From the IMG/VR virus record IMGVR_UViG_3300022538_000065, positions 1 to 22,787 of that record: a stretch of DNA of 22,787 bases; one strand, written 5' to 3'. Origin of the DNA: a virus. The position numbers were made by a program, and so were the translations under genes. The notes beneath the pieces are model-generated. The model made no database searches and was not told the origin of the DNA. It saw only the letters and a program-made list of their open reading frames with translations. Positions 14,674 to 22,787 of this stretch are shown here, in pieces. Every line of letters begins with the position of its first letter. The first letter of the stretch is position 1.

Positions 14674-15960
14674 ATGAGTATCAATACATTTGATCATGCT
14701 AAAGCCTTTGGTATTGATAATGAAGAGCAAGGATTCAAGTTATTCTTAGATACTTTTGTCAACGATGGATTTAATGTTCCAACACAATCCAAAGTTGAAT
14801 TCAAAGATTTACTTGCAACTCCAAATGCTGCTATTTGGATGCCTAAGGTTATTGAAGAGATCGTTCGCGAGCCAGTCGAACCAGCGCTGATTGTACCAGC
14901 ATTGCTAGACCGTATCGCTTTTACGCCTGCTGCAAGGATTACATTCCCAGCATTAGGCGCTCTAACTGCATTCGATCTAGCAGAAGGCCAACAGTACCCA
15001 GAGCAATCTTTAAACGTTGCGCCTGGTAGTATTACAATCAATGTTGGTAAAACAGGTATCATGTTCAAGATTACTGAAGAAATGATGAAATATTCACAGT
15101 TTGACGTTATGAATATGCATATCCGTGCTGGAAGACGTGGCTTAGATAGACACAAAGAAAAGAAGGGTATGGATTTTATTAGTGCCATGGGCGTTACGTT
15201 ATTTAATAACACAAGCCCAACTCAATCTGTATATGGTACATGTACAGGTCGAGGAATCTCTGGTGCCGGTAATGGCTCTTGTCGCATGGAGGACTTGCTT
15301 AAAGCATATTCCCATATTATGATGCAGGGTTATACTCCAGATACTATACTTCTACATCCCTTAGCTTGGTCTATGTGGATGGCGGATCCATTGCTACAAA
15401 CTATTACTAAGAATACTGGTAATATGCCTTGGTTCCAAAGAGTTAATATGGCTAAACAAGGTAGACCTTGGGATGCAGCGAATCAAAACAAAATAGGCCG
15501 TCAAGGTGGATACGGCCAGTGGACCCCTAGTGGTAATGCTGGTAGCGAGACATCAACAGATGCATCTAATGCTGGTGTATTTGATCATAACCTAAGGAGC
15601 GCTGCTGAAATTCCAAATTATTTCCCTTATCCTCTGCAAGTACTTGTAAGTGCATTCGTGCCTTATAATGAGGACAATAATACATGTGACGTCATGATTT
15701 TTGACTCCGCAAATCTTGGAGCATTAGTTGTGGATGAAGATGTAACAGTAGATAATTGGGAAGATCCAAGTGCTGATATTATGAAAGTGAAACTGAAAGA
15801 ACGCTATGCGTTTGCAGTGTATGAAGATGGTCTTGCTACGGGCGTTATGCGTAATGTTCCAATTAAGGCTAACGAGATCGCTCTCCCAGTTCACCCAACT
15901 ATTAGTACTACTGGTTCTTTGTCTGAATTAGATCCGACAAGTGCAATTTCTGGTCTGTAA
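14674..15960 (+). CDS. Major capsid protein (HK97-type fold)
   Basis: A 428-residue protein with SD AAGGAGG at 14659-14665, followed by the strong terminator at 15987. Features typical of HK97-fold capsid proteins of large myophages are an N-terminal arm (1-45), LLATPNAAIWMPKVIEEIV (46-64), a core with MFKITEEMMKYSQFDV (130-145), a long spine-like helix near 150-176, and a C-terminal segment with DSANLGALVV then KVKLKERYAFAVYEDG. Gene order (protease-scaffold, accessory, capsid) also supports this. It forms the icosahedral shell after scaffold removal. The short N-terminal arm suggests that any cleaved part is small. No Cys-rich or decoration domain is fused. Confidence 0.9.
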   Translation: MSINTFDHAKAFGIDNEEQGFKLFLDTFVNDGFNVPTQSKVEFKDLLATPNAAIWMPKVIEEIVREPVEPALIVPALLDRIAFTPAARITFPALGALTAFDLAEGQQYPEQSLNVAPGSITINVGKTGIMFKITEEMMKYSQFDVMNMHIRAGRRGLDRHKEKKGMDFISAMGVTLFNNTSPTQSVYGTCTGRGISGAGNGSCRMEDLLKAYSHIMMQGYTPDTILLHPLAWSMWMADPLLQTITKNTGNMPWFQRVNMAKQGRPWDAANQNKIGRQGGYGQWTPSGNAGSETSTDASNAGVFDHNLRSAAEIPNYFPYPLQVLVSAFVPYNEDNNTCDVMIFDSANLGALVVDEDVTVDNWEDPSADIMKVKLKERYAFAVYEDGLATGVMRNVPIKANEIALPVHPTISTTGSLSELDPTSAISGL

Positions 15961-15986
15961 GCGTCACCTTATCGGGACGTAGCTAG

Positions 15987-16021
15987 AAAAGGGAGGAAGG
16001 TAATATACTTCCTCCCTTTTT
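15987..16021 (+). terminator. Strong intrinsic terminator after the capsid gene
   Basis: A perfect 13-bp stem AAAAGGGAGGAAG (15987-15999) pairs with CTTCCTCCCTTTT (16008-16020) around an 8-base loop, and a T-run follows. Outer sequences GCTAGAAA (15982-15989) and TTTCTAGC (16023-16030) are also complementary and could extend the structure in a different pairing. It separates the capsid gene from the neck genes. Confidence 0.9.
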
Positions 16022-16043
16022 GTTTCTAGCGAGGAGTTTATAT

Positions 16044-16589
16044 ATGCGATTGGTTAGATTGAAGAAAGTTGGGGATGCCCCTTTCTGGATTATGCATTGT
16101 ATTAGGCTTTACGAAGGCCACGAATTTAGTCCACTTCTGGATATAGATAAACTAAACGAAAAACAAAAAGAAGTTATTGATCACTCTGTTAGGATTAATG
16201 AGATAGCACTGTATAATGTCCGGGGAGATAGAATAGATGGTGGATTAGAAATGGTTAATATAATCCATGGTATGGTTTCTACAGATGATATAGATGACGA
16301 TGAGGAGGATATATTGCCAGAAATTGCTTCAGTAACAGTAGATACTGAAGAATTGGATATGAATGCAGTAGAGAAGACAATAGCTATTACAGCAGAGTGT
16401 CAACAAGAAGCTCAGTGGCTGATAGCAAAGAATGGTAATACGATTAAGAAAGTTTTATCCGAGCTCGCAATATCTGACTATAACCTAATGTTATTATATG
16501 CTTGTTTAGATATTGAAAATAACGACAAAAATCGTCCTGGGGTCTTGGCGGCTTTAGAGAAGAATATTCAGGAGCATATTGATGGTTAA
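16044..16589 (+). CDS. Hypothetical neck-region protein (181 aa)
   Basis: Start ATG 16044 is chosen because GAGGAG at 16031-16036 is well spaced; the frame is open further upstream, but only into the terminator. The N-terminal 70 residues look like a small mixed domain (RLVRLKKVGDAPFWIM, then RLYEGHEFSPL). An acidic stretch (DDIDDDEED) lies near 83-91, and the C-terminal 70 residues are helical. It overlaps the next gene by 8 bases. It sits where head-tail joining genes begin. Function not recognised. Confidence 0.83.
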   Translation: MRLVRLKKVGDAPFWIMHCIRLYEGHEFSPLLDIDKLNEKQKEVIDHSVRINEIALYNVRGDRIDGGLEMVNIIHGMVSTDDIDDDEEDILPEIASVTVDTEELDMNAVEKTIAITAECQQEAQWLIAKNGNTIKKVLSELAISDYNLMLLYACLDIENNDKNRPGVLAALEKNIQEHIDG

Positions 16590-16857
16590 GCAAAATATTC
16601 CAACTAAGAAACAGATGGACAAAGTAGCTAATAACTTAAAGGCTTTCGAAGTCCTTAATAAAAATATCCACATTGAAAATGGACATGAATTTCTTGAGAA
16701 TATACGAAAAGAAGCCAGACGACAAAGAGCCATGAAGATTGCTAAAGATTTAGAATTACAAGCAAAAGAGTTAGACCAAGTTCCTAGTATACCGGCTGAT
16801 AATTTAGTGGAAGAAGTGGCTTTGGCCGATAGTTTTGAAATCTGTGAGGAAGACTAA
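16582..16857 (+). CDS. Small helical hypothetical protein (91 aa)
   Basis: ATG 16582 overlaps the previous gene's end by 8 bases and has AGGAG at 16570-16574, so translation is probably coupled. The product is almost entirely charged helix (Lys/Glu/Arg-rich to about residue 65) with a short acidic tail. No motif recognised. It may be an assembly partner of the preceding protein, which is inference from coupling only. Confidence 0.8.
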   Translation: MVKQNIPTKKQMDKVANNLKAFEVLNKNIHIENGHEFLENIRKEARRQRAMKIAKDLELQAKELDQVPSIPADNLVEEVALADSFEICEED

Positions 16858-16859
16858 GC

Positions 16860-18725
16860 ATGGCTAGTATACCAAATATTATTGGCGTATCTCCAGCTCC
16901 CGAGGCTCAAGGTATTCCTATTGGGGATCAGTTAAGAATTACTTTTGACCAGGAGATGGATTTAGATTCTTTGAATACTGGTACGGTAGTATTGACTGGC
17001 CCAGACGAAGCGCCTGTTTTCGGCCCCATCGATGTTACTCCATTTGATTCTCCAGGATTTGAAGATGAAGATATACTATCATCTCCTTACTTTAAAGGTT
17101 ACGTCAAGGGAACTATTACTTATTCTCGAGTAGATGCATCTGGAGGAATCGTTGATGATAGTGTTGTAGACTTAACTGGTGATGGAACATTATGGCGAAC
17201 TGTAGCCCTATTTACTCCAGATACACCATTAAAACCTAATGTCCAATATACAGCTATTATATTGGGAGACGAAGCTCCTGATGATGATTTTGACACCGGG
17301 GTAAAAACTAGAACAGTTTTCGATCCTGAATTTACAGGTTCTGGTTCCGGAAGATTAACTTTTAGCGGCGGATATACTGGCACGACTGATACTTCATTTG
17401 TTGTGGAGATTACTGTTGGTGGCCCAACAGGTACTGCAGAATATATTTGGTGGGATAGTAACGATCCACTAACTACGTATACTGGTATTACTACTACTGG
17501 TGAACGAGAATTAGATGATGGCGTCTATATTACTTGTGACCCAGATGGAACTTTCACTACTGGAGATAAGTTTGAAGCAGTAGTAATTCCTGCTATAACC
17601 TTGCCAAATAATTACCGATGGTCATTCTTTACTGGTAGTGGTTCGGTTCTCACTCCTCCCTCTGAACAATCTACTACTGGCATAGAAAGTATTACTACAA
17701 ATGTTTTAGGAGACACTGCTGTTGCTAGTTTTAGTGTAAGTTCTATATCGCCCGTAGATAGGAAATATGGCGTCGCAATTAGTACAAGTCTATATGTGGG
17801 AGAGATTATTACTATTACATTTTCGGCAGCAGTAGATGCCACAACATTAGCAGGAACTGCTATTGATGTGCGTTCAGAAGTAACTAATGGTGATGATGAT
17901 AGTTATGTTGCAACTGGTGCTTTAGATTACGTGGCTGAATTAACTTCGCCTACTGTTTTAACTATAACTTTAGATCCTGGGCAGCTTTATACAAATAATA
18001 TTGTTATTGTAGAACTGGCAAGTACAGTTGCAGATACTGATGGTAATACTTTAGGTAGTGCCTTCAGTTCTTATTTCTCGACTTTGTACACTCCTCTATA
18101 TTCTAGTCTTAGACGAGTACAATTAGATATTGGTCCTTTAATTGTAGGTTTAGATGATGAGACCATTATGTTAGCTATATTTGAAGCTAGTATTCAAGCA
18201 GCTGCTATAAGTTTTACATCTACACCAGCTAATACTAGTTTCTTTAACCATGCTCGTAGACAATATACTACGTGTTTGGCAGAGGCGATGCTTGTTCGCG
18301 CAATTTTAGGTGAGAGCGGATCTTTAGGTCGAATGTCTAAAAAGCTTGGTGGATTAGAAGTATCACGAGGTGGCGATATAAATCTGGTAGAACTGTTGGG
18401 CGAGTTAGAGGATTGTGTGATTGGATGGACGGTGCCTGTAAATACTGGTGGAGATTCAACTCCATTTACCGGTATTAGGCCTGGTTTTAGTGTAAAAGGT
18501 TCTGCTGCTGAAGATGCTATTGTGGTTGGCAGACAATGGGAGCCTACTTCAGGCTTCGGTATTGTTACCAACCGAGAGCCGGCAGCAAATGTTTCCAGAT
18601 ATAATTCGGGCCGTAAAGATTTAAGAACTTTTAGGACAAGAGGACGGAATGGTTATTATTACAATAGATATGGTAGATATTTTAATGGTAGATATCTAGT
18701 AGGGCGGAGTGATGACAACGATTAG
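16860..18725 (+). CDS. Ig-like domains fused to a probable head-tail connector domain
   Basis: A 621-residue protein with SD GAGGA at 16846-16850. Residues 1-135 and about 245-258 form a Big_5/SbsA-like Ig domain (PNIIGVSPAPEAQGIP; ITFDQEMDLDSL; closing strand NYRWSFFTG), apparently interrupted by another beta domain at about 159-244. A second Ig-like domain spans 292-408 (SISPVDRKYGVAISTS; ITFSAAVDATTL). Residues 415-525 are helical and resemble gp6/gp15-type connector proteins: DDETIMLAIFEAS, a Tyr-containing helix with TTCLAEAMLVRAI, then KKLGGLEVSRGG. The last 45 residues are Arg/Tyr/Gly-rich and disordered-looking. The connector would sit under the portal and the Ig domains would project outward. 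The Ig assignment is fairly firm; the connector assignment is moderate. Confidence 0.83.
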   Translation: MASIPNIIGVSPAPEAQGIPIGDQLRITFDQEMDLDSLNTGTVVLTGPDEAPVFGPIDVTPFDSPGFEDEDILSSPYFKGYVKGTITYSRVDASGGIVDDSVVDLTGDGTLWRTVALFTPDTPLKPNVQYTAIILGDEAPDDDFDTGVKTRTVFDPEFTGSGSGRLTFSGGYTGTTDTSFVVEITVGGPTGTAEYIWWDSNDPLTTYTGITTTGERELDDGVYITCDPDGTFTTGDKFEAVVIPAITLPNNYRWSFFTGSGSVLTPPSEQSTTGIESITTNVLGDTAVASFSVSSISPVDRKYGVAISTSLYVGEIITITFSAAVDATTLAGTAIDVRSEVTNGDDDSYVATGALDYVAELTSPTVLTITLDPGQLYTNNIVIVELASTVADTDGNTLGSAFSSYFSTLYTPLYSSLRRVQLDIGPLIVGLDDETIMLAIFEASIQAAAISFTSTPANTSFFNHARRQYTTCLAEAMLVRAILGESGSLGRMSKKLGGLEVSRGGDINLVELLGELEDCVIGWTVPVNTGGDSTPFTGIRPGFSVKGSAAEDAIVVGRQWEPTSGFGIVTNREPAANVSRYNSGRKDLRTFRTRGRNGYYYNRYGRYFNGRYLVGRSDDND

Positions 18726-19278
18726 TGCATATGCCCCATATAGATCTATTGCAAGCAGTAAAGAGCTTGATCTGCGAGTTGAACTACATCGTCTATTATA
18801 TGGTGCTATCGATGAAATTGCTAAAGGTAAAGTCGGTTTATTGCGGCGCATGAGACGAGATAGTGATGGTAATTTAGTTCGTTGTCCTTGTAGAAGTCAG
18901 GCTACTGACGAGCCTGATCGAGATTTTTATTGCAGGTATTGTCAAGGGTCGGGTTCATTCTGGGATGAATATAAAGTAATATACTTTAAAGATGATAATG
19001 CTTTTAAGAGAACTGAAAGTGAAACACAGGAATTTGAGCGTGTGATATTTTACTTTGAATGGAATGTAGATATTACTGCAGACGATTATATTATAGAAGT
19101 CGCACTAGATAAAGCTGGACTACCTGTCATACCAGTTACTCGACTTAAAAGATATGATATACTAAGTGCTAATATATTTAGATCCGATGGTGGTAGAGCA
19201 GAATTTTGGAGAGTACGAGCTAAAGAGTATCGACAATGGAGTGTATGGTATGGTGTCAAAAATCAACAACATAACTAG
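18712..19278 (+). CDS. Cys-rich probable head-closure/neck protein
   Basis: The GTG at 18709 is in frame, but ATG 18712 is preferred, with GGGCGGAG just ahead; the gene overlaps the end of the connector gene. The 188-residue product has a helical N-terminus (16-50), then RCPC (57-60) and YCRYCQGSGSFWDE (73-86), a four-Cys pattern likely to bind zinc. The remainder is beta-rich with a closing basic and aromatic segment. Small proteins with this CxC...CxxCxGxG layout between connector and tail genes fit head-completion or neck proteins. The specific role is inferred from order. Confidence 0.82.
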   Translation: MTTISAYAPYRSIASSKELDLRVELHRLLYGAIDEIAKGKVGLLRRMRRDSDGNLVRCPCRSQATDEPDRDFYCRYCQGSGSFWDEYKVIYFKDDNAFKRTESETQEFERVIFYFEWNVDITADDYIIEVALDKAGLPVIPVTRLKRYDILSANIFRSDGGRAEFWRVRAKEYRQWSVWYGVKNQQHN

Positions 19279-19978
19279 AATACCAGATATTTCTGGAGTT
19301 AAATCTAGTAAAAATTATACTATTAAGACGGAAGACGAGATAAATAATAGTATCGAGCAATACTTACGACAGATTAGTAATAGTGGTACAAATCCACCTC
19401 CTGCTGCAGAATTACCCAAATTTCTTGAATTAGTACAGAATGCGATATGGAGCCGACAAACTACTGAAAGTATTCCAGAAGACAAGAGATTATTAGTTCT
19501 AGGCGAAGATCCCCCTAAGATAAAAGCTTTAGATTCAGAGGCTATAACTTTTCATCTAGAGACACGAGGGCCGGGCCAATATAGCCAAGGTCCTGCAGGC
19601 TCTCCAGGTATCAAGGAAGTTGTTTCTCATTTAAGATCAGTACAACAACATCCGGAACATATCGGAGAGAAGTTAATTACTATGGGGCGTAAATTTGATA
19701 ATATTGTTGCCTTTAATGTCTATGCTGGAACTGATATCCGAGCACTTAAGAGAGTGCTTTGGTTTGAGAATGTAATGGCAGGTTTTCGTTGGTATTTTCG
19801 TTTACATAGAGTTAAACCAATACAACAAGATGTTAGAAGAGTAGGAAAAGTTGTAATTGGTGAGTTATCACTGGTAAAATATAAAGTGTCCTTCTTTGTA
19901 GGGACTGAAGATACATATCAAATCGGGCAGCAAGAATTAAAACGAGTTGCAATGAATGTTGATATGACAACTAATTAA
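19250..19978 (+). CDS. Probable neck or tail-completion protein (242 aa)
   Basis: The frame is open upstream, but ATG 19250 is the sensible start: GGAG at 19238-19241 is 8 bases away and the overlap with the previous gene is only 29 bases. The N-terminal 70 residues are polar and helical, and a short Gly/Pro-rich loop lies near 105-118 (GPGQYSQGPAGSPG). The C-terminal half alternates beta strands (FNVYAGTDIRALKRVLWF; GKVVIGELSLVKYKVSFFV), typical of small neck or tail-terminator folds. It lies directly upstream of the sheath, where the protein joining tail to neck is usually encoded. The identity is inferred. Confidence 0.8.
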   Translation: MVSKINNITRIPDISGVKSSKNYTIKTEDEINNSIEQYLRQISNSGTNPPPAAELPKFLELVQNAIWSRQTTESIPEDKRLLVLGEDPPKIKALDSEAITFHLETRGPGQYSQGPAGSPGIKEVVSHLRSVQQHPEHIGEKLITMGRKFDNIVAFNVYAGTDIRALKRVLWFENVMAGFRWYFRLHRVKPIQQDVRRVGKVVIGELSLVKYKVSFFVGTEDTYQIGQQELKRVAMNVDMTTN

Positions 19979-19990
19979 GGAGGGTTACGA

Positions 19991-21895
19991 ATGCCTGATA
20001 CAGTCGTTCAATATAATAATCTAGCTGGCGTTCCTGCGTATAAAATTGATGGTAATTTAGTGCCAGAAGCCACAACAACCGCTCCTAGGGCATTAGTCAT
20101 TGGTACTGCAGGTAAGGGACGAGGAAGTCAAGCTTACCTAGTAACAACTACAACTCTGTCTAAATCAGAGTTTGGTACTAGTGGCACTTTGCTTCGTGGG
20201 ATGTGGGAAGTAAAATCAACTGGAGCGAAAGAAATCGTTCTTTACCGTATTGGTGCTACAGCAGCAATACTTACTGGAGTTGGAGACAGTGCTGGTAGTG
20301 CAGGCTATACAATACAAACAGTTTCTGAAGATGCAAGTGCAGGAGCAGGCTATGCTCTTTACTATCTTGACACTTCAGATAGGTTAGTTATTAGACGCAC
20401 TACAGACAGCCTAATTGTTTATGACAATGATCTTTCTGCGCCAATCGACCGAGGAGAAGTAACAGTAAGTGGCTTCCGAGCTTCTGGCGGTGGGCCAGAT
20501 ATTGGCTCTGCAAGTTCTTTTGTGGTAATGGAAGATGTGGATCCTAGTACATATGCTGGTACTAGTTACACGGCCGGAACAGATGGATTAGATCTATCTA
20601 GAATGGAGATGTATGAGAAGCTTTATAATGCATATGAGCATCTAAAAGAAATTGATTTTGATTTAATTGTACCAATGGATGTGTATCTAGATGACTACAA
20701 TGTTGTTGCTCAAGGTCATTATCAAGGTGCTGTTACGCCAGAATCTGCTAGCTCTAATGTATATCCAACTGCTGGATCATATCGTCCGGGTACTGATGTA
20801 GATGCTTTGGGTAAAGTTTATGTAGAAGAATACGAAGGACAATACTATTTCTGGTGGATATTTAGCACGGGTGCTTTTGCTGCCGCTGATATTTGGCCTA
20901 CTTCTGTTGGTTCTGCATCAGATACACTTAAGATAGACGGAACAGCTTTAGATATAGATGATTTTCATGAAGTTAATTTTGGATATCAGCTTGGTCGAGC
21001 TTTATATGAATATAGCACTAATGTTGTGGATGCAACAGGTGTTATTGGTGTATTGCCGCCTGTCTCTAATAGTCTAGCCGATAAAGCTAGATGGGCTGGA
21101 CAAGCTCCAACTTGGACCTTAGATACTACTGCTAATACTTATTATATTGCTAGTGCTGGCGATAATGGCACTGGGCTATTGGGTAATAAATTTATGGCTG
21201 GTCGAAATGACTATAGAAGTGGTGCTTTCGGTGGCGGGTTTATTGCAACAGATGGTAAATTTATGGATAGCGGTGCTGAGATTGTTGACGATAACGATAT
21301 AGCTGTAGATCTTGGTAAGTATTTCTCTATAATTACAGACTATCCTTTATTAAGGAATAATTTTAGCTCTACTTCTTATAATGCTACTTTTGCAGCTTCA
21401 TATGGTGGATTTTATCTAAATAGACCACCAGCAAGTTCGCCAACAAATAAGAGAGTTCCAAATACTACATTGATTTATAGATTTGGTTTAACAGCATTAG
21501 ATAATCTGGCTGGTACTGGATACGTAGTTCTGCGACAAAAGACACAAGGTTTAAAAATAGCTGATGCTCCTACTGCGGCTCTACCTACATCTGATTGGAC
21601 TCGCTTGTCGACGGTTCGTATCGTCAAAGCTGTTATCGATGGTGTCCGAGCTGCGGTTGATCCATTCCTAGGAGAAGGGATGACTGATGCAAGTCGAGCT
21701 TCTATGAAGAATAAAGTTGAAAATGTCTTGATGGCAGCTAAGACTGCAGGTTATTTACAAGACTTTAAATCATTTGAAATCATCCAAACTCCACAAATGG
21801 AAGTACAGGGTAAAGCAAATATTAATTTGACTTTGACCCCAGCCTTTGAGTTGCGGCAAGTCACTGTAACGATTTCTCTTTCGAAATCGGGCTAA
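19991..21895 (+). CDS. Contractile tail sheath protein
   Basis: A 634-residue protein, near the T4 gp18 length, with SD AAGGAGG at 19977-19983 overlapping the upstream stop, so highly expressed. The N-terminus shows the sheath start (VVQYNNLAGVPAYKID, then RALVIGTAGKGRGS). The middle carries variable beta domains. The C-terminus has the conserved sheath part: a helix with AVIDGVRAAVDPFLGEG, then a beta segment ending FELRQVTVTISLSKSG. The next gene is the tail tube, the universal order. It polymerises around the tube and contracts on infection. It defines the phage as a myovirus. Confidence 0.93.
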   Translation: MPDTVVQYNNLAGVPAYKIDGNLVPEATTTAPRALVIGTAGKGRGSQAYLVTTTTLSKSEFGTSGTLLRGMWEVKSTGAKEIVLYRIGATAAILTGVGDSAGSAGYTIQTVSEDASAGAGYALYYLDTSDRLVIRRTTDSLIVYDNDLSAPIDRGEVTVSGFRASGGGPDIGSASSFVVMEDVDPSTYAGTSYTAGTDGLDLSRMEMYEKLYNAYEHLKEIDFDLIVPMDVYLDDYNVVAQGHYQGAVTPESASSNVYPTAGSYRPGTDVDALGKVYVEEYEGQYYFWWIFSTGAFAAADIWPTSVGSASDTLKIDGTALDIDDFHEVNFGYQLGRALYEYSTNVVDATGVIGVLPPVSNSLADKARWAGQAPTWTLDTTANTYYIASAGDNGTGLLGNKFMAGRNDYRSGAFGGGFIATDGKFMDSGAEIVDDNDIAVDLGKYFSIITDYPLLRNNFSSTSYNATFAASYGGFYLNRPPASSPTNKRVPNTTLIYRFGLTALDNLAGTGYVVLRQKTQGLKIADAPTAALPTSDWTRLSTVRIVKAVIDGVRAAVDPFLGEGMTDASRASMKNKVENVLMAAKTAGYLQDFKSFEIIQTPQMEVQGKANINLTLTPAFELRQVTVTISLSKSG

Positions 21896-21916
21896 TCTAG
21901 GAGGTCGAATTTAACT

Positions 21917-22594
21917 ATGGCACAAACAAGCGAATTCACTCGAGGTCATAATAGCTTCTCTGGAGTCGATATCAAAGCGACCTTCGGCACACAGGTCATT
22001 GGTTCTTTACAGGGAATAAGCTATTCTATCTCAAGGGAAAAGGCTCCCATCTATACAATGGGCAGCGCAGATCCAAGAGCATTTGCTCGTGGTAAGCGTG
22101 GTATTGCTGGATCAATGGTATTTATTCAGTTTGACTCTGATCCATTAATGTGGGAGTTGGCTAATCCAGACGATGAAACTAAACAGCTATATTTCTTGTC
22201 AGATATTGATGATCTAAGACCGGAGTATAGCGCAACTACAGTTATTCCTGTTGAAGGAACGACTGTGACACCTGTAGGAATAACAAGTTCTAATCAGGCT
22301 GGCGCGAATATAACACAACAAGAAAGCCAGATTACTTCTGCGGGCTCTGATCAAGTTAGAGCATTGCCTTGGTATGCAGATCAAATTCCGCCATTTGATA
22401 TTGTTTTAGTGGCCGCTAATGAATATGGTGCGCTTAGTATCATGAAAATTCTTGGCGTAGAACTGATGAATAGCGGATATGGTGTTTCTGTGGATGATAT
22501 AGTTTCTGAACACAGTTTTACATATATCGCACACGGAATGCTCCCCTGGACCTCTCAAGGCGTGCATCCTGATATGTTAAACGCAAACCCCTAA
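21917..22594 (+). CDS. Tail tube protein
   Basis: A 225-residue protein directly after the sheath, with SD AGGAGGT at 21899-21905 and a longish spacer. The XkdM/gp19-type core is visible: NSFSGVDIKATF (12-23), GISYSISREKAPIYTMGS (33-50), RGKRGIAGSMVFIQF (58-72) and a C-terminal strand region near 160-208. It is longer than simple tube proteins of roughly 140-165 residues, and the additional length falls mainly in a Thr/Ser/Gln-rich stretch at about 95-155. It forms the rigid inner tube inside the sheath. Confidence 0.9.
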   Translation: MAQTSEFTRGHNSFSGVDIKATFGTQVIGSLQGISYSISREKAPIYTMGSADPRAFARGKRGIAGSMVFIQFDSDPLMWELANPDDETKQLYFLSDIDDLRPEYSATTVIPVEGTTVTPVGITSSNQAGANITQQESQITSAGSDQVRALPWYADQIPPFDIVLVAANEYGALSIMKILGVELMNSGYGVSVDDIVSEHSFTYIAHGMLPWTSQGVHPDMLNANP

Positions 22595-22598
22595 TTCT

Positions 22599-22615
22599 AG
22601 CTAGTTAATCTAGCT
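22599..22615 (+). repeat. Short inverted repeat between tube gene and next gene
   Basis: AGCTAG (22599-22604) and CTAGCT (22610-22615) flank TTAAT, giving a 6-bp hairpin without a T-run. A second tiny pairing, CCTC (22619-22622) with GAGG (22627-22630), covers the likely SD of the next gene. Possibly tunes expression; too weak to call a terminator. Confidence 0.35.
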
Positions 22616-22635
22616 TGTCCTCTCTCGAGGCTTAA

Positions 22636-22787
22636 ATGGCACGAAATATAGGTACCAGAAAAGGTGATTTAATTCCTTCCGGAGACTTGCAAATTGCTGG
22701 AGGCAGCACAAGTCCTTTAGTAGTCTCTAGTTATATGTCTCTTGGAAGTTTTTCTGGCGCCGATATAAAAGTAATTGTCCATTATCC
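22636..22787 (+). CDS. Start of a possible second tube-like protein (3' end outside window)
   Basis: Fifty complete codons from ATG 22636 are visible and the frame is open at the window edge. A purine-rich GAGG (22627-22630) precedes it. The product starts MARNIGTRKGDLIPSG, and residues 38-45 read GSFSGADIK-like, matching the tube protein's NSFSGVDIK. A paralogue of the tube, or another tail-core or baseplate protein with the same fold, is possible. The visible part is too short for a firm call. Confidence 0.7.
   Translation, partial: MARNIGTRKGDLIPSGDLQIAGGSTSPLVVSSYMSLGSFSGADIKVIVHY

Noticed and set aside
14694-15212. Reverse-strand ORF of 172 codons inside the capsid gene
   Set aside because: Antisense shadow of a clear major capsid protein, with no SD or recognisable motif.
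16020-16022. TTG as start of the gene after the capsid
   Set aside because: It lies in the terminator T-run; ATG 16044 has a proper SD.
22599-22630. Terminator after the tail tube gene
   Set aside because: The hairpin has only 6 bp and no T-run, so it is listed as a short repeat rather than a terminator.

Overview
The window is part of the late (virion) region of a tailed bacteriophage or prophage with a contractile tail (myovirus morphology). The evidence is a large terminase, a portal fused to a MuF-type domain, a prohead protease with a scaffold region, an HK97-type major capsid protein, neck proteins, a tail sheath and a tail tube. They lie in that order on the + strand with almost no spacing. 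The DNA is AT-rich and starts are mostly ATG behind clear Shine-Dalgarno (SD) sites, the best being AGGAGG/AAGGAGG. Genes end in TAA and TAG, and I saw no sign of code reassignment. Large protein sizes and the extra genes between terminase and portal suggest a large-genome phage. The host cannot be named. I recognised no tRNA, CRISPR array, integrase or insertion sequence.

Left part (1-3463): the 3' portion of a long gene whose start is off the window. It encodes two tandem protein-kinase-like domains, both keeping the ATP-site and catalytic residues. Two small glycine-rich proteins with glycine-zipper/membrane-like segments follow. Their position just upstream of the terminase fits virion-internal proteins delivered with the DNA; that role is inference.

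Head part (3495-15960): terminase large subunit; five genes of unknown function (beta-rich 154 aa, three small proteins, and a 680-aa protein with hydrophobic helices); the portal-MuF fusion; the protease-scaffold fusion; a 460-aa probable capsid accessory protein; and the major capsid protein, closed by a strong hairpin terminator. The protease-scaffold gene holds an in-frame internal ATG behind a perfect SD, predicting a separately made scaffold as in lambda C/Nu3.

Neck and tail part (16044-22787): two small unknown proteins, a protein with two Ig-like regions fused to a probable head-tail connector, a Cys-rich probable head-closure protein, a probable neck or tail-completion protein, tail sheath, tail tube, and the first 50 codons of a gene that may be a second tube-like protein.

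The genes most worth a second look are the tandem-kinase/glycine-zipper cassette, the nested scaffold with matching helical motifs at both ends, and the Ig-connector fusion.
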